In this document: piece by piece, positions 42,214 through 54,359 of the stretch
How positions within the stretch are numbered: position 1 is the first letter of the stretch
Layout: the number at the start of each line of letters is the position of its first letter
NCBI GenBank assembly: GCA_951217055.1
Contig: OX578276.1
Span: 152,389,012 to 152,453,011 of the forward strand
DNA length: 64,000 nucleotides
DNA from: Gerris lacustris
Taxonomy: Eukaryota > Arthropoda > Insecta > Hemiptera > Gerridae
Reading direction: 5' to 3'
Notes under the pieces: model-generated
What the model saw: the letters and a program-made list of their open reading frames with translations, nothing else
Database searches by the model: none
Told to the model about the DNA's origin: nothing
Made by a program: the position numbers and the translations under genes

Positions 42214-43779
42214 TTACTGCCTCTGTGCGAAGCGAGGGCCGGCAGACATTCGCTTCGCTTCCTCGTTTCCCTCAGAACGTTTTCCCGTAGATCCCTCTGA
42301 CTGAAACACCCTTGTAGGATAATTAGATGATCTAAAAGGTCGTTGGTCTCTATCGTATCTTCTTACTTGAGGACAATCTGACCTGTAATGACCGGTCTGG
42401 TTACACCGCCAGCAGGTAATCTCAGATCTCCGATCCTTACTTGAACAACCTTTTGCAGCAGGGGTCTCTCTTACTTCAGATAATCTTAACTCTTCCTTCC
42501 GAAAACCCTCCTTCTTATACGCAAGTTCCGGTTCCATCAGCTGCGTCTTCGGTGTTTCCTTTAATCGTAGAGCCCTACAACGTCCTCGCTCTAATTTATA
42601 CACAATATCCTCCAATTCCTCGACAGTAGAATAATGTTGTAGACTCAAATGTGACTGATAGACTCCTAACAAATTATCTTCGATGATATCCAGTCGCGTT
42701 CTTTCTGAAGGTCTATCCGAGAGGCGATTAAATAAATTATCCATTTTTGATAGATACACTATAATAGATTCATCTGCTCCTTGTCTACGGTTCATAATTT
42801 CCCTCAACAACCTTTTGTCATAGTCGGGATCTTGGAAAGCCTTGCGCATTTTGATCTCTAATTCTTTCCAAGTCGATAACCTACTTCGAGCTGCTCTGTA
42901 AACCGCTTGAGCAGATCCAGTGAATAGTTCTGCTGCCGATCTAAATAAATCTCTTTCAGTCATCATATTGGATTCCATTTTGTCGCGAACCGATGCTAAA
43001 AAGGACCCAATGCTGAGGTTAGGATTATCTCCCGAAAAGGTTAACTTCCATGCAGACACAGGAACTCGTTTTAATCTAGGATATCTATCCTTTGATCTGA
43101 AGCGATCGTCATACTGCTGGGATATTTGACTCATCGTGTCACTAGAGGATGAGGAAGGTGATCTCCGCCTCGTATGACGTGGTTCCCTATGGTGGTGTTT
43201 TCTCAAAGATTTTTTATGTTCCGAAGACTTAACCACGCTCTTTGATTTTATTTGTTTTGTACTCGTTTGAGGTCTGGTGTTCCTATCTTCTTCCTCGGTC
43301 ATGAATTTGTTTCCCGAGCCTTCCGTATCACAAGAACCATCCTCCTCACTTGTAGTATGAGAAGTGACCTCTACTTTGTTTTCTAGAGTATCTAAAGCCT
43401 CATTTACGGAACTTATTAGGCGATCTTTGGTTTCAATTAACTCGTCTTCAGTCACCGCGATCCGCTGAAGACGTAATAAAATGTGACTACCCTTAACAAC
43501 CAGTTTTGGGTACGCCCCTTTATCTCTTCCTCCTTTACCAGTGTACTCAGCTACACCGGCTTTTAAAAGTTGCAGTTTAACACTGCAGGTTTGTAATTCA
43601 TCTTTCGGTGTACTTATTTCTACCGTAGTATCAATACCTTCAGGTTTCAGAGCTAGTCGAAGAAATTTCCTCAACCTATCTACACTCATAGATTCTTCAA
43701 CCGTCACCGCTCTTATCTTAAGTTCGTGCTCCACTTCATCTCGGTCTAGCCTATTTAAATACCTTCTTAAATTATCCAT
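42214..43779 (-). CDS. gag: Ty3/gypsy Gag, copy 2 (521 aa)
   Basis: Identical in sequence to copy 1, including the single CCHC knuckle and the slippery codons G504-N505. It lies downstream of LTR3, which would be the promoter-bearing 5' LTR of the whole array. Confidence 0.95.
   Translation of the reverse strand: MDNLRRYLNRLDRDEVEHELKIRAVTVEESMSVDRLRKFLRLALKPEGIDTTVEISTPKDELQTCSVKLQLLKAGVAEYTGKGGRDKGAYPKLVVKGSHILLRLQRIAVTEDELIETKDRLISSVNEALDTLENKVEVTSHTTSEEDGSCDTEGSGNKFMTEEEDRNTRPQTSTKQIKSKSVVKSSEHKKSLRKHHHREPRHTRRRSPSSSSSDTMSQISQQYDDRFRSKDRYPRLKRVPVSAWKLTFSGDNPNLSIGSFLASVRDKMESNMMTERDLFRSAAELFTGSAQAVYRAARSRLSTWKELEIKMRKAFQDPDYDKRLLREIMNRRQGADESIIVYLSKMDNLFNRLSDRPSERTRLDIIEDNLLGVYQSHLSLQHYSTVEELEDIVYKLERGRCRALRLKETPKTQLMEPELAYKKEGFRKEELRLSEVRETPAAKGCSSKDRRSEITCWRCNQTGHYRSDCPQVRRYDRDQRPFRSSNYPTRVFQSEGSTGKRSEGNEEAKRMSAGPRFAQRQ
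42217..42271 (-). promoter_or_regulatory. -1 ribosomal frameshift signal, copy 2
   Basis: GGGAAAC at 42271-42265 with the same spacer, 9-bp stem and CTGCC/GGCAG loop pairing as copy 1. Confidence 0.9.
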
Positions 43780-43973
43780 CTTCCTCCGAATAAAATATTA
43801 ATTATGCTGATTTTAAATATAAAATAAAAATAAAAATAGAATGTATTTCTAAAATAAAAAAGGAAATCACTATCAGTTACAGAAAATAAAATAATATAAC
43901 CCTTAAGGTTAACAAATCATAAAAATTTAAATTAATCTACAAGACAAATTACGTTAAAAATAAACTTAACTTC

Positions 43974-43992
43974 GCCTAAACGTTGGGCGTCA
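43974..43992 (-). other. Primer binding site (tRNA-Lys type), copy 2
   Basis: Identical to 37536-37554; three bases inside LTR3. Confidence 0.7.
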
Positions 43993-43995
43993 AAT

Positions 43996-45487
43996 TGTTA
44001 CAGTGAGTTTTGCCAGCTAGGTCAGTAAGGGAGTGGGGTGCGAAGAAGTTTAAAAAAAAAGGAATTAACCATAATAATAATAAAAAAAAAAAATTAAATA
44101 ATAGAAAACTGAATATAATTCGCGTACTTATATAACAAGCCTCAGAAAGTACAAAACCTAGAGTGTGGGAGAATCTAATCCGAGTAACAATACTCTCTGG
44201 ATAATCTCCACACCTAAATAATAGTAATAACAAAAAAACCTACAAGTAAATACTTTAAACAGAAGGAGAAAAAAAAAAAAAAAAATGAAAATCACATGAT
44301 TACATATTTAAACAAAATACATGTTTAAAAGTGAGAGAGAGAAAAAAAAACTAAAAGTAAAAAGACATCCCCTGAGTTAAATAATAAAAGGTTATGAGGT
44401 ATTGACCTTAATTAAAATGACAAAAAAAAAAATATAAAGTCCCCTAAATGTCAAAAAAATAAGTTGACAAAACAAAAATATAAACTACTTAGATAGTATA
44501 ATAAAATTATAATATATATTAATATATATATATATATTAATAAGAAAATGACTTGAAGAAAAATTATTAATTAATTAAATTAATTAAGAAAATTATATAA
44601 GAAGGCAGCTCAGAGTGGAAAGAAATAGAGGTGTCGGTGAAACAAGGTAAATTCATCTAGTCGGACGTAGATGAGGTGGGTAGTGAGTAGAGATGACCAC
44701 AACTGTATGGGTAGGCAACCCGCAGTACGCTCTGGGGTAGTTCAAAAATTTAAATGATAAATATGTAAAAATATTTCAAGTGGTGTCTGGAACTCCGCGT
44801 TCAAACACCGGTGCGCTCCTTTTATCGAAGAGGAACACTATAATCCCTTCGGACGCTAAGTTCTTATTCTAAATTAAAATTAAATTAAAGTTATATTTAT
44901 TATTAGTAGCTATGATATTATTTTCTTTATTATAATTTCCTAGGTTATTCGTATTCGTTATATAGAAGTTTTATTAAAAGTCCAAATTTATACTAAAATT
45001 AAACTAAAACTAGGGCTTAGCTTAGCGTCCGGGTGTCGGCGGCGAGTTCTCCGCAACATCCAGTGTGAGTCAGCTTGGAGTCGGCCAACGGTCTATCATA
45101 TCAGGTGTAGGTGGCAGCTACTACGTAAATCCGTCGGTGATCCGCAAATGCGTGACGTCCCTTTACGTTGCTCCACAGCCTACCTGGCCACGACTGACTC
45201 CCTCCACAAGAAACGGGGACCCCTCTTGGTTTAGCCAAGCTTATCTACCTAATCCCATAAACAAAACTGTGATAAAAGATAAACAAAGCCTGAGACGAGT
45301 CATATAAAGAAAGCGCAATATCTACTCACTCAACAACAACAAACAATAAACGATATATGGTTAATTCTTCTTCTTTTTTTTTTTTTATAAGATCATCAAA
45401 CATAAACAAATGAAATAAATCTTTTAAGAAAACATACCTATTGCTTCTTTAAAATACAAATAAAATAAAATCTTCTGACACGTATCA
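43996..45487 (-). mobile_element. LTR3 of tandem Ty3/gypsy element (1492 bp)
   Basis: 5' LTR of the array in element orientation. Against LTR1 and LTR2 I see one substitution (T at 45224 where the others have C) plus homopolymer length changes. That implies very recent insertion. Confidence 0.95.
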
Positions 45488-46105
45488 CCTAATTACTTTC
45501 TATTATTAGAAACAGGCCTTGGTTCCATGTATAGTTATACCTATAGACTACATTTAAAGTATATCGAAAAAATATTACGTGGAATGAACGATACCAGAAT
45601 ACCACACAAAGTGGCAAGTATTGGTATTGGCATAGCTAATAGTTGTGCATGGTATAAAAAATGGACAGATTTACTTGTTAAATACAATATTGTATCAAAT
45701 GATGAAGTCATGGATATAAAGCCGTGAGCAGTGGAGCCAGCTATCACATAAATTGTTGAAGTCCCTAAATTACCAACATTTATTAAACCTTGCTAACAGC
45801 AGCAATCATCTCCTGTACCGGTTTTTGTCTTTTAATCAAAAGAATAATTGTATTAACACTTTAAATAATTTTCATCAAATCAAACAAATAATTAGAGTGA
45901 GCTCTGATATGATGAACAAAAAATATAAGCATCAGGATGATGACATGGAGCGCCAGTGCTCTGAATGCAATATCACTGTAGAAGATGATTTATATCATTT
46001 TTTAACTGAATGCCCTATCCTAGGGGATCTCCGTTTAGTTCATTTAGGTAAAACTATATTAACAGCCCAAGAAGGTGTTGAATATTTAAATGGTGCTAAT
46101 TAGAC
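45488..46105 (+). pseudogene. LINE ORF2 fragment, part 2 (C-terminal)
   Basis: Starts with the right CCTA copy (45488-45491). Removing one CCTA and the array would restore the reading frame with part 1. It encodes YSYTYRLHLKYIEKILRGMN, then a frameshift near 45725-45750. The C-terminal frame has the LINE zinc-like motif CSECN followed by DLYHFLTECP (C-x2-C...H-x4-C). The stop is at 46101-46103. Typical of Jockey/CR1-type ORF2 tails. Decayed, not functional. Confidence 0.85.
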
Positions 46106-46719
46106 TGCATTAACTTGTTATTTAACTGATGCATACACTTACAAGCAGGCAAAGCTTGCATATTGTCGTAAGTTGAACTCTGTAAGGGCTTAGTAAATTC
46201 TCTTCTTCTCTCTTCACTCAAGGAAAATGCAAATTGCTAGTACAGTCATACTGTATTATTACAGCACATAATATTGTACTGTTACATTATTTTATTAGCT
46301 ATTAACCTGTTATTTAAAATCTTTATCAAAAATAATATTAATACTAACAGATAAGTTAATAATAGTAAACCATTTATGTTTATGTATAAATATATTTTTT
46401 TTATTGTACTGTTACCTTATGTTATCAACCTGTTATTTAAATCTCTTTATCTAAAATAATAATAATAGTTATAAATGAATTAATAATAATAAACCATTTA
46501 TGTATATGTATATATATATATTTATTTATATAGGTATGTGTCATAACGATATTATAAAAATTGTATGTTTATAAATCCTGACGGCTGAATTGCCATGGAT
46601 TAATGGTGTTGGCTATAACAAAATCTGTTAATTGTACACTTTGTATTAATAAAGCACTCTTATTATTATATAATGAGCTACTCGAGCTTAAAGTGTCTTT
46701 GCTGCACTCGGAAATATTA
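46106..46719. other. LINE 3' flank and AT-rich DNA
   Basis: Probably the LINE 3'UTR (to about 46250), then two diverged copies of an AT-rich block (TATTATTAACCTG-like, near 46290-46380 and 46410-46500). No gene. Confidence 0.4.
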
Positions 46720-47190
46720 CTACGTTCACACATCGTTTTGAAAGCGTTTCAAATCCAATTCGTTTTCAAAATGATTCGCTTTCATACAAAGGTGATTGAA
46801 ATATTTGTTTTCGATAATTCATAACGGTGACGTCACGAGTAAAACCTTCTTTCTTGTTACCTAATATCTCCCCGAATTTTTACATTTTATTTACAAGTTA
46901 TTAACAGATTTTAACAGGTTCTTTATAGTATTAACTTTTGTTTAACAACGTTTTTAGAAACGGAAGCTCACAAAAACAAAGAACTTGAAAAGAGTAAACG
47001 AGTAAAATAACCTGATATCTCGATCCCCTCCACGACCTGTTCACACGAGCGTTTTGAATTCGATCCCCCGTTCCGATCATTTTTAGTGGAGTGGATTTAA
47101 ACCGATACGATCCGTCGTTCTCCGTTCATACAGCGTTTTGAACTAGCGGATCGTTTTCAACACCGTTTCCAAAACGATGTGTGAACGTAG
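46720..47190. mobile_element. MITE (471 bp) with 21-bp TIRs, TA flank
   Basis: Starts CTACGTTCACACATCGTTTTG and ends with its exact inverse, flanked by TA (46718-46719, 47191-47192). The immediately outer DNA is also inverted: GTCTTTGCTGCACTCG at left against CGAGTGCAGCAAAGTGCC at right. The MITE may therefore sit between the ends of another palindromic element. Superfamily not assigned. Confidence 0.75.
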
Positions 47191-47754
47191 TATACTTCTC
47201 TCGAGTGCAGCAAAGTGCCACTTTGCGCACTAGTTGCACAAACAACTATTTCTGACTTGAAAATTACGCAACTCAACACTTAACAATGTTAAACAGTTTG
47301 TTGTTATTTTGCTTCCGATCCTACCAAAGGTAACGGAAGCTGTATAACTTAAGTGGCGATTAGACGAGCCGTCTAATCGCTGGTCTCTCTATAAGTAGGG
47401 GCCACACCCCGTCTAACCGAAAACCCGGTGGTCTATTTCGCGTTACTGGTTACGTTTTGAGTGTAAAACCAATCAGGGCGGTCGAATGGAGATTCCATCC
47501 AATGTAGGGAAGAAAAGTTGTTAAATTAAAGAAAAGTTATAAGCCCCCACTACTTTACCCTGCGGAGCGACAGTGTAATCCTCTTCGTCGGACCAGATTT
47601 CCCTGTCTCCTGGAAAAGCTGACTAGATGGAACAGTGTCGAGCAGTGTAAATGCAACGCTATGTCAAGCTTTGGGGATACAGGAGCAAGGGAAACTCTGA
47701 ACGGACCAGGACCAGACGGCAGGGAACGGCTCGTCTAGTCACCCCTTTACCGAA

Positions 47755-48680
47755 GGTAACGGAAGCTATGTGATCGTTCTGAAGAACGAAAATATTTTAT
47801 ATCTCCGATTTAAAAAAAATCCAAGTTGAATCCGTTTCAGACATCAGGGAAAATTTTTGGTTCCGTGTCTGTTAGTCGGTCTGTCACTCATTTTTGGCGA
47901 ACCAAAATACCGAAAAAACTACACGTCGGACAGACAAACATAATTTATTTGTTTTGGATAAATTAGACCCAGTAGAACTTACTCAGACAGGGGGAGACTT
48001 GGCTAACCCTCTAACAACTTGATCTCCCAACCTTTTACGCGAGACTTGGCTTATTGGAACGAAGTTCCTTATGGCATGTTCTGGAGCCCGGGAGTAAATC
48101 CAAAAAACGACCAAAATCACCGTCACGCAAAATATCCGTCACGAAATCTACCGATTACAATAACTTGAGTAAAAGATCACCGAGTAAGTTGAAATTTGGT
48201 ACACATGTTCATTTTACCAATGCCCAGGCTAAGTTCGTTGAACAACGTTATCCGCCCAAGCGTTCACGCGCAACGCTCGCGTAAACGTAAGCTTAAAAAA
48301 TCAAGACGGGAAAAAGTGTTATTAAGGAAGCCTGTTACTTAACTTGTTTTGTTTATTTTTGTTATATGTCAGAATGTCACTTGTTTTGTTGGTTTTGTAA
48401 ATATAAGAAAACATAATCACGGTCTTGTTAAAAGTAAAATTAATCTGTGCTGACGCTTATTTCAATATATTAGGTATATTATTATAATACAGCGTACTTA
48501 ATCCAAGAAAAAAATCTAACTTCATCAATTTAATAAGACAAACAACTGTTTTGAATAATTGTTTTTAGTAAAACGAATACTGCGACACTGTTATGAAGTG
48601 ATAAAGATCGCTAAATTTATTAAAGTGGACCTAAAAGTTTAAAATTAAGAAAACAACGTTTTTACCAATATCTTCCGTTC
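47755..48680 (-). repeat. Dispersed family D1, inverted copy
   Basis: Read on the minus strand it gives the GCGATCTTTAT, GTGTCGC, TTACGCGAGCGTTGCGCGTG, ACATGTGTACCAAATTTCAAC, CCGATT and finally GCTTCCGTTACCTTCGGTAA blocks in D1 order. No GACA run remains. Confidence 0.7.
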
Positions 48681-49194
48681 TTACGTATAACGATTTTACT
48701 ATAACTTCTTACACATTGTCTAAAGTACAATGTAAACAGGCATGTAAAATTTCAACCTGATACAAGCAGAAGCTTTAGAGTAGGCAAGAGGTATATTTTA
48801 AATTATTTTAAATTTATTATATTATATTTTAATATTTTAAATTAGTAGGCCGGGTAGGTAGAAAACAGTCCTATTTCAATCCAACATCCTGTAACAAACA
48901 TACTCTTTAACTATAATAAACTCATCATGATAAACTTTTTTCTTATATTCAATATATATTTATTGTAAGACGCTTTAATGATACAAATAATGCTTTTCTT
49001 TTAATTTTGCCTTAACTCCGCCAGGTACAAACAGTTACTTACTTTTAATTTTGCCTTTTTTCTAACTCCACCATGTATAAGTAGTTAGCAATGTATACGT
49101 ACTTAGCAGTGTAATTTTATAATTTATATTTAATAAAAAATGTAAAGAACTTCGTTCGTACCGGGTGTCCCGCGACACCACACGTATTTTTCCC

Positions 49195-49440
49195 CGTCTT
49201 TTTGAAGCTTACGTTTACGTGAGCGTTGCGCGTGAACGCTTGGGCGGATAACGTTTTCCAACGAACTCAGCCTGGGCATTGGTAAAATGAACATGTGTAC
49301 CAAATTTTAACTAACTCGGTGATCTTTTACTCAAGTTATCGTCATCGGTAGATTTCGTGACGGTGATTTTGGTGGTTTTTTTCGGATTCACTCCCGGGCT
49401 CCAGAACGTGCCATAAGGAACTTCGTTCCAAAAATTATGT
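49195..49440 (+). repeat. Dispersed family D1, partial copy
   Basis: Contains TTACGTGAGCGTTGCGCGTG and ACATGTGTACCAAATTTTAAC, then CCAGAACGTGCCATAAGGAAC. The last of these is shared inverted with 48065-48090, so this copy and 47755-48680 form an inverted pair about 1 kb apart. Confidence 0.7.
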
Positions 49441-51429
49441 AATATTAGAAAGTTTAGTGTGTATTGTTTGTGGTGATAACAAGGTAAATTTAATAACGTG
49501 ATTAAACATAACTACAAATTGTGCCAGTAAAAGAGAGCCATAATATATCCATATAAAAGAGAGAAATATATCCTCTTTTTTTTGTAAAATTTTATAATTC
49601 TATCATCAGTTTTATTATTATTAGGAACAAAAATCCCTTTTACGGTTGTAAAAAAAAAAAAAAAAAAAAATGGGACAAAGGAAATTGGGGATAAGGGTGG
49701 ATCGGGAAGGATGGTTAGCAAGATAAGATTTCCTAATTAAAAAGAAAATGGAGGAAAGAACGAGGGTTGAATTATCTAAGGATAAGAATCAGGACGAGTT
49801 TTTTTTTAATAAAGATCCTTGTTAAGGGTCAAGTCTAACTTGTTCCATTTCTTTTTTTTTGCAAATTTCTTTTTTTCTCTCCATTTTTATTTTGTCCATG
49901 ACGAAGAGCGATGTTCTGCGAGGGAAGTTCGACGTTATAAGAAATACCAAATACCTGAGAATAGACAGGGGCGGGGGTTTTACTAATTGGAGACCGACCC
50001 CGCCCTATAACTCTCCTTTCCAATCAATTATAGCAGCTAATGGAGAGGCAAGGGATACCAAATTAGGTTATTTAGGTGGTTGTTGTTTCGACCCCCTCCC
50101 CTTCCTCTCAGGGCTGAACTCTGTGCAAACAAGGAGATGGGTTGTCTGTAATTCCCTGACCTTCTGTTCCATTAGTCACTTCCCTATCTGCTCTTATCTA
50201 CTGACTAGTGACTAGTGACCACATCAATGCTTCGTCAACTAAAGACTTTCTTATTTTTTTCCCTGCTTAGCGTTTCGATTCACGTAGTTTCGTATACTTT
50301 TACGGTCCACAAAAACTGTCCCACTCTATGCTGTCGGGTTGTTGGTTTTCACATCACCCTCGGCATACCTTACCTTGCACTTTACCTCTAAGGTGGTGTG
50401 GAAAGGAGCGCACGTTTCACGATAAAGAAGAAGGTAAATTGAAGTTATCTCCAAAACCGTTGCACCTACGAATAAAAGTTATGAGATCTTTTTTGTAGGA
50501 AATGTTCTGAGCTATAAATTTAATTACTTGTATTTTTTTCTGTAAACGTGACCGTTAATGAGATATTCACAAAACACTGATTTTGATGACCTTTGACCCC
50601 GCGTAGTTCTTTTAGCTGCACTCGGATCAATGGGACTTTTGACATTTTGTTTAGAACCGCAATATCAAGGTTCGTGCCAAAATTCAGCTTTCCCCTAATT
50701 TTTCCGAAGTTGAGCCTTTTTTTTGTCTAATTGCACTGGACTAAAATGTTTTTTTTTTTAAAATAATGTTATTTAAATTGTTTTAACTTTACTTCTACTA
50801 GCTGACGCCCTCTTTATGGAGGTTAGAGGTAAATTCACACCAAAAGCATATAATTAATAACATATTCGACTGAGGATGACTCTGATGTGAAAATAACTCT
50901 TTGTGATTTTGATGGATTTACACGTTTTAAGTTCTTCTTTCGCATAATATATTATATAGTGTAAAAAATAAACATAAATGATATTTAATAAACAGGTCAA
51001 GTGTGTTCTAGTCAGCACACAGCGAGGGTCCGTAGGCAACCCTGTATAGTTTAAGTAGTACCCTATTGATGGTGTTTTTTAAAATGCTAAAAAGCTTAAA
51101 CTAACTAACTATCCTATGGGTCTGATATTCTCAAAACACATAAACAAACTTCCGATAAAGTATTTTTTTGCCACTGAACCGGACTACAACCATTAAAAAC
51201 AATTTTAACCCTTAAGTTTTTTTACCCTAATTTTTTTGAAAAATATTTTTTTAAGCCGCTATATTTTTAAAATATGTGGGTAGGTACAAGACACATACAT
51301 GCCAAATTTCAAAGTGATCGGACGAAAGGTGTAGCCGTGAGAGCAGGCGACAGGACGGACGGATAGACACACGCAGGAAAATATAAGGGTCCTTTGTTTT
51401 GCCTACGGACCCTAAAAATTGTATATTCC
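49441..51429. other. Non-coding stretch of mixed repeats
   Basis: A 118-codon ORF at 49859-50215 has no recognisable domain and is probably chance. At 51240-51410 lies another repeat ending in a CGGACGGATAGACACACG tail, after a segment reading GCCAAATTTCAAAGTGATCG. That is the same architecture as D1 and D2 but a different family. Confidence 0.4.
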
Positions 51430-51897
51430 GTGATTGGCTCTCAATCTATTCGTCCAAGTCCAGATCGATGGTTGTTACCATCGATCTGGACGCTGTTGTA
51501 CCTCTGTACCATGGTGTTGAACCAAAATGACTATTAATTGATTTGTAAAAACTTGCTGAGGAGGTTGAATCGTGCCACTGTTTCCAAAGTTGCCTAGTTG
51601 CTTTGTAAATCGATGCATAAAGATCACTAACCAGGACCTTATACTCTCTGCCATATATAACTGCGAGTTCTTCATTAGTTGATCATTCTTTAGCCATATC
51701 ATCTACGATTTCATTAGGTTCTATACTGGCGTGACCTCTAAGCCATACAATAACGACCTGTTTATTTTGCTTTTTTATATCATGTAGAATTTTTATAATA
51801 CTCGATAACAAATAATTGGAAAGTACAGAGCTGGTTTTATTTTTTGTCGCTTCAACAGTGCTTAAACTATCAGTAAAGATAACGAATTTGTTGTCAA
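51430..51897 (-). pseudogene. LINE (minus strand) RNase H and C-terminal remnant
   Basis: The minus strand encodes KFVIFTDSLSTVEATKN, then VVIVWLRGHASIEPNEIVDD followed by MAKE. These are the Asp-containing strand and the (L/I)-x-GH-x-GI-x-GNE-type C-terminal motif of a LINE-encoded RNase H, as in Jockey and I elements. A TGA interrupts it after MAKE. The distal end contains a palindrome TCCAGATCGATGG/CCATCGATCTGGA (51459-51491). It is the 3' part of the LINE continued at 52526 and 57255. Confidence 0.75.
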
Positions 51898-52525
51898 CCC
51901 TGAAATGCTAATGGTAGTCGAATCGACGAGCACAGTTTGAACCTTGACCTTTTACGCTCGTATGCGATGGTGATGGGTACCTCATCCTTCTGCAGTGCTT
52001 GCACTGGTTAGTAACACACCTGATAGTGTAGCGGTAGTAGTCCTTTTGAGCATACACTCGTTTTATGCCGAATTCCCGTCAAAGCTACTTCGTCGATTCG
52101 ACTAACGTTTAGTAATAAACGTAGGAAATTAATTGGTTGTCGAATGAGCCTATAGCTTGGGAGAATGTGCCTGGGGTAAGGAGCAATAGGCCTAGGGGTA
52201 AGGGACAATGGGCCAAGGTAATTGGCCTTGGGCCAGAGACCAGTGGGGCCTGGAGCACTTAGCAAAGAGCCTAGGGCTTTTGGCCTGGGGCACGGGACCT
52301 GGTGCATTAATGTTCACTCAATTTCAAATTCTTCTGATGTTCCTACTTAGTTATTTGTCATCAAATGTTTGTATATCTCACTAAAAGATTTAATACTGAG
52401 TTCTTAATAGTTTTCTCTTGATAAAAGTGTAGTTTCAACCCCAAAAATGTATTTTCTGCCTATGTTAGTCGAATCGACGAAGGTTTAGTAATACCAGACA
52501 TCCAATTACCATTAGCATTTAAGGG
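51898..52525. mobile_element. piggyBac-like MITE (628 bp) inside the LINE
   Basis: Left end CCCTGAAATGCTAATGGTA. Right end TACCATTAGCATTTAAGGG followed by TTAA (52526-52529). The left flank is TCAA (51894-51897), one base off TTAA. CCCT...AGGG ends at TTAA are diagnostic of piggyBac. Internally, TAGTCGAATCGACGA words occur as inverted and direct copies, and a G-rich stretch (52150-52300) has GGCCTGGGG-like runs. Confidence 0.78.
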
Positions 52526-53523
52526 TTAATGGATGTCAACAGAGATTTAAGAGCTGCTAAAACTGCTATTTAATTCAGCGGTAAAGCTCGAGCAAAAAGG
52601 ATTAATCTTTAGATCAAAACACCGTCTACGTAGAATAATTAAAATAAACATTACCAATATTTTTGGATATTTTAGATCCATCCGTAAATAGTCTTATTTT
52701 ACCTGTACTAATAAAACTTTCTATCAACGGAGGACTTTTTGTCAAAAAGAGGAAGTAAGTACACCTGAGGGCTAAATCGAATATATTTTTTTTTTATACA
52801 ATATTGGCGTAGGAATAATTCCTTACATGAAATCTGCAAGATAATATTTCTCTTCTGACAAATAAAGGGGGTTCCTTGGCTTCTGAATACAACACAGGTA
52901 ATGGAGTAGAGGGGAGCAATCCGAGACATATTCGTAAACAACCATTTTGAATCTTCTGAAGTGAAACCAGTAACTGACTGAACAGTCAGAACTGGCATTG
53001 TCCGTAAAATATACAACCGAAATCCAACACTGATCGAACTGTGGCCCTGTAGAATAAAAGAGATATGTTGGGGTCGGCCCCACAGTGGGAATGACAAATA
53101 ATTTTTAGAATATTTATATATTTTTCGGTTTTACTTTTAATAAAATTAATATGGTTGTTCCATAAAAGTTTTCTGTTTATATTCAATCCCCAAAATACAA
53201 TTTCTTGCTTTACGGGATAATCTTAGCCGTCTAAATTGATAATGTCGCCTAACGGAAACCTCGTTTGTCGTAAAAATTGCACTACCATTGATTTTTCCTT
53301 TGATATTTCCAGACCTTTGTCCAATGCCCATACGAGAAAAGCTATTGCAGCTTGATTGAGTATAACAATCGCTTTTTCTACAGTTTTACCTGTCACTTAT
53401 AAACAGATGTCGTCCGCATATTGCAATATCTTTGATTCTTAGCCGAAATAAGAGTCGAAGTCAGACACAAACAGTGCATATAAGATTGCAAATAAAATAC
53501 CCCTCTGAGGAAGGCCTGAATTA
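52526..53523 (-). pseudogene. LINE (minus strand) reverse transcriptase, middle part
   Basis: The minus strand has the RT catalytic motif QYADDI (about 53415-53435), preceded by SGLPQRGILFAILYALF. After stops and frameshifts it continues with LLWNNHINFIKSKTEKYINI and LLFYRATVRSVLDFG. Colinear with Jockey-type ORF2 from palm to thumb. Several frame breaks mark it as dead. It is interrupted at a TTA (53521-53523) by the PIF/Harbinger element; upstream coding resumes at 57255. Confidence 0.85.
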
Positions 53524-54359
53524 AGGCTCGACCACACAGAAAGCTATGCTATACGCGAGCTAGCTATGCTAGCTGTTTGAAAATTTCCGTTCTATAATAA
53601 TAAATGGAGGTGGCCACACAGAACGCGACGCTACGCTAGCTAGCTACGCTACGTCAGCGACGCATCTTAGCTACGTTTTGGCATTTCCATTAGAACGGAT
53701 TTTCTCGGCGACGTCCACAGCGACGGACTACCCCTTCCACCTCTACCCGCCCTTCTCTGCTCGTTCCACATCTCCTTATCCTACACGCATTTCAGCGTTT
53801 TGACGTGTTTTATAGTAAGTAGTGTCCCCCCCGTGTAAAAATGTCCCCCCTACACCGTTTACAAAAAAAAACAATTTTGTGTGTTTCTAATAATTGAGTG
53901 ATCGATTTAAATGTCCCGTTGTGTATTGAAAGTTATATTCTATTTTGTGACAGTATGAAAAGTAATAGGGGAAACCATACCCTCACCCCTCCTCCAACCA
54001 GAAAATTAACAATAATGATGTTTAAAATGATAAGTAGATTAAATTTGGATATTTAAATAATAATTATTCATCAATCATAAATAATAGATCTATTTCTTTT
54101 AAATAGATATTTTTATAAGGAAAAAAAAAGAATACTTTTTTCTTGAAAGTCAAAATTTGACCCAGTTTCCTCTTACGTTAATATTAATAAGAAAATTGCA
54201 CTTTTTTGGTACAGGGTGCAAAAATAATATTATAAATCTTCATTTTGAACAAGCAGGAGTAAAAAAGTGACTTCTTCTAAAAGTGCAATAATGTCATTAC
54301 TCATTACACATACTGGCAACCCGATCCGGGGACACCCTATATATAAAAATTGTGATAAA

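Noticed and set aside
31119..45487. Two independent gypsy insertions side by side
   Set aside because: There is no target duplication around the central LTR, and a single CCTA pair brackets the whole array.
49859..50215. 118-codon ORF
   Set aside because: No domain, no splice context and no repeat partner; likely chance.
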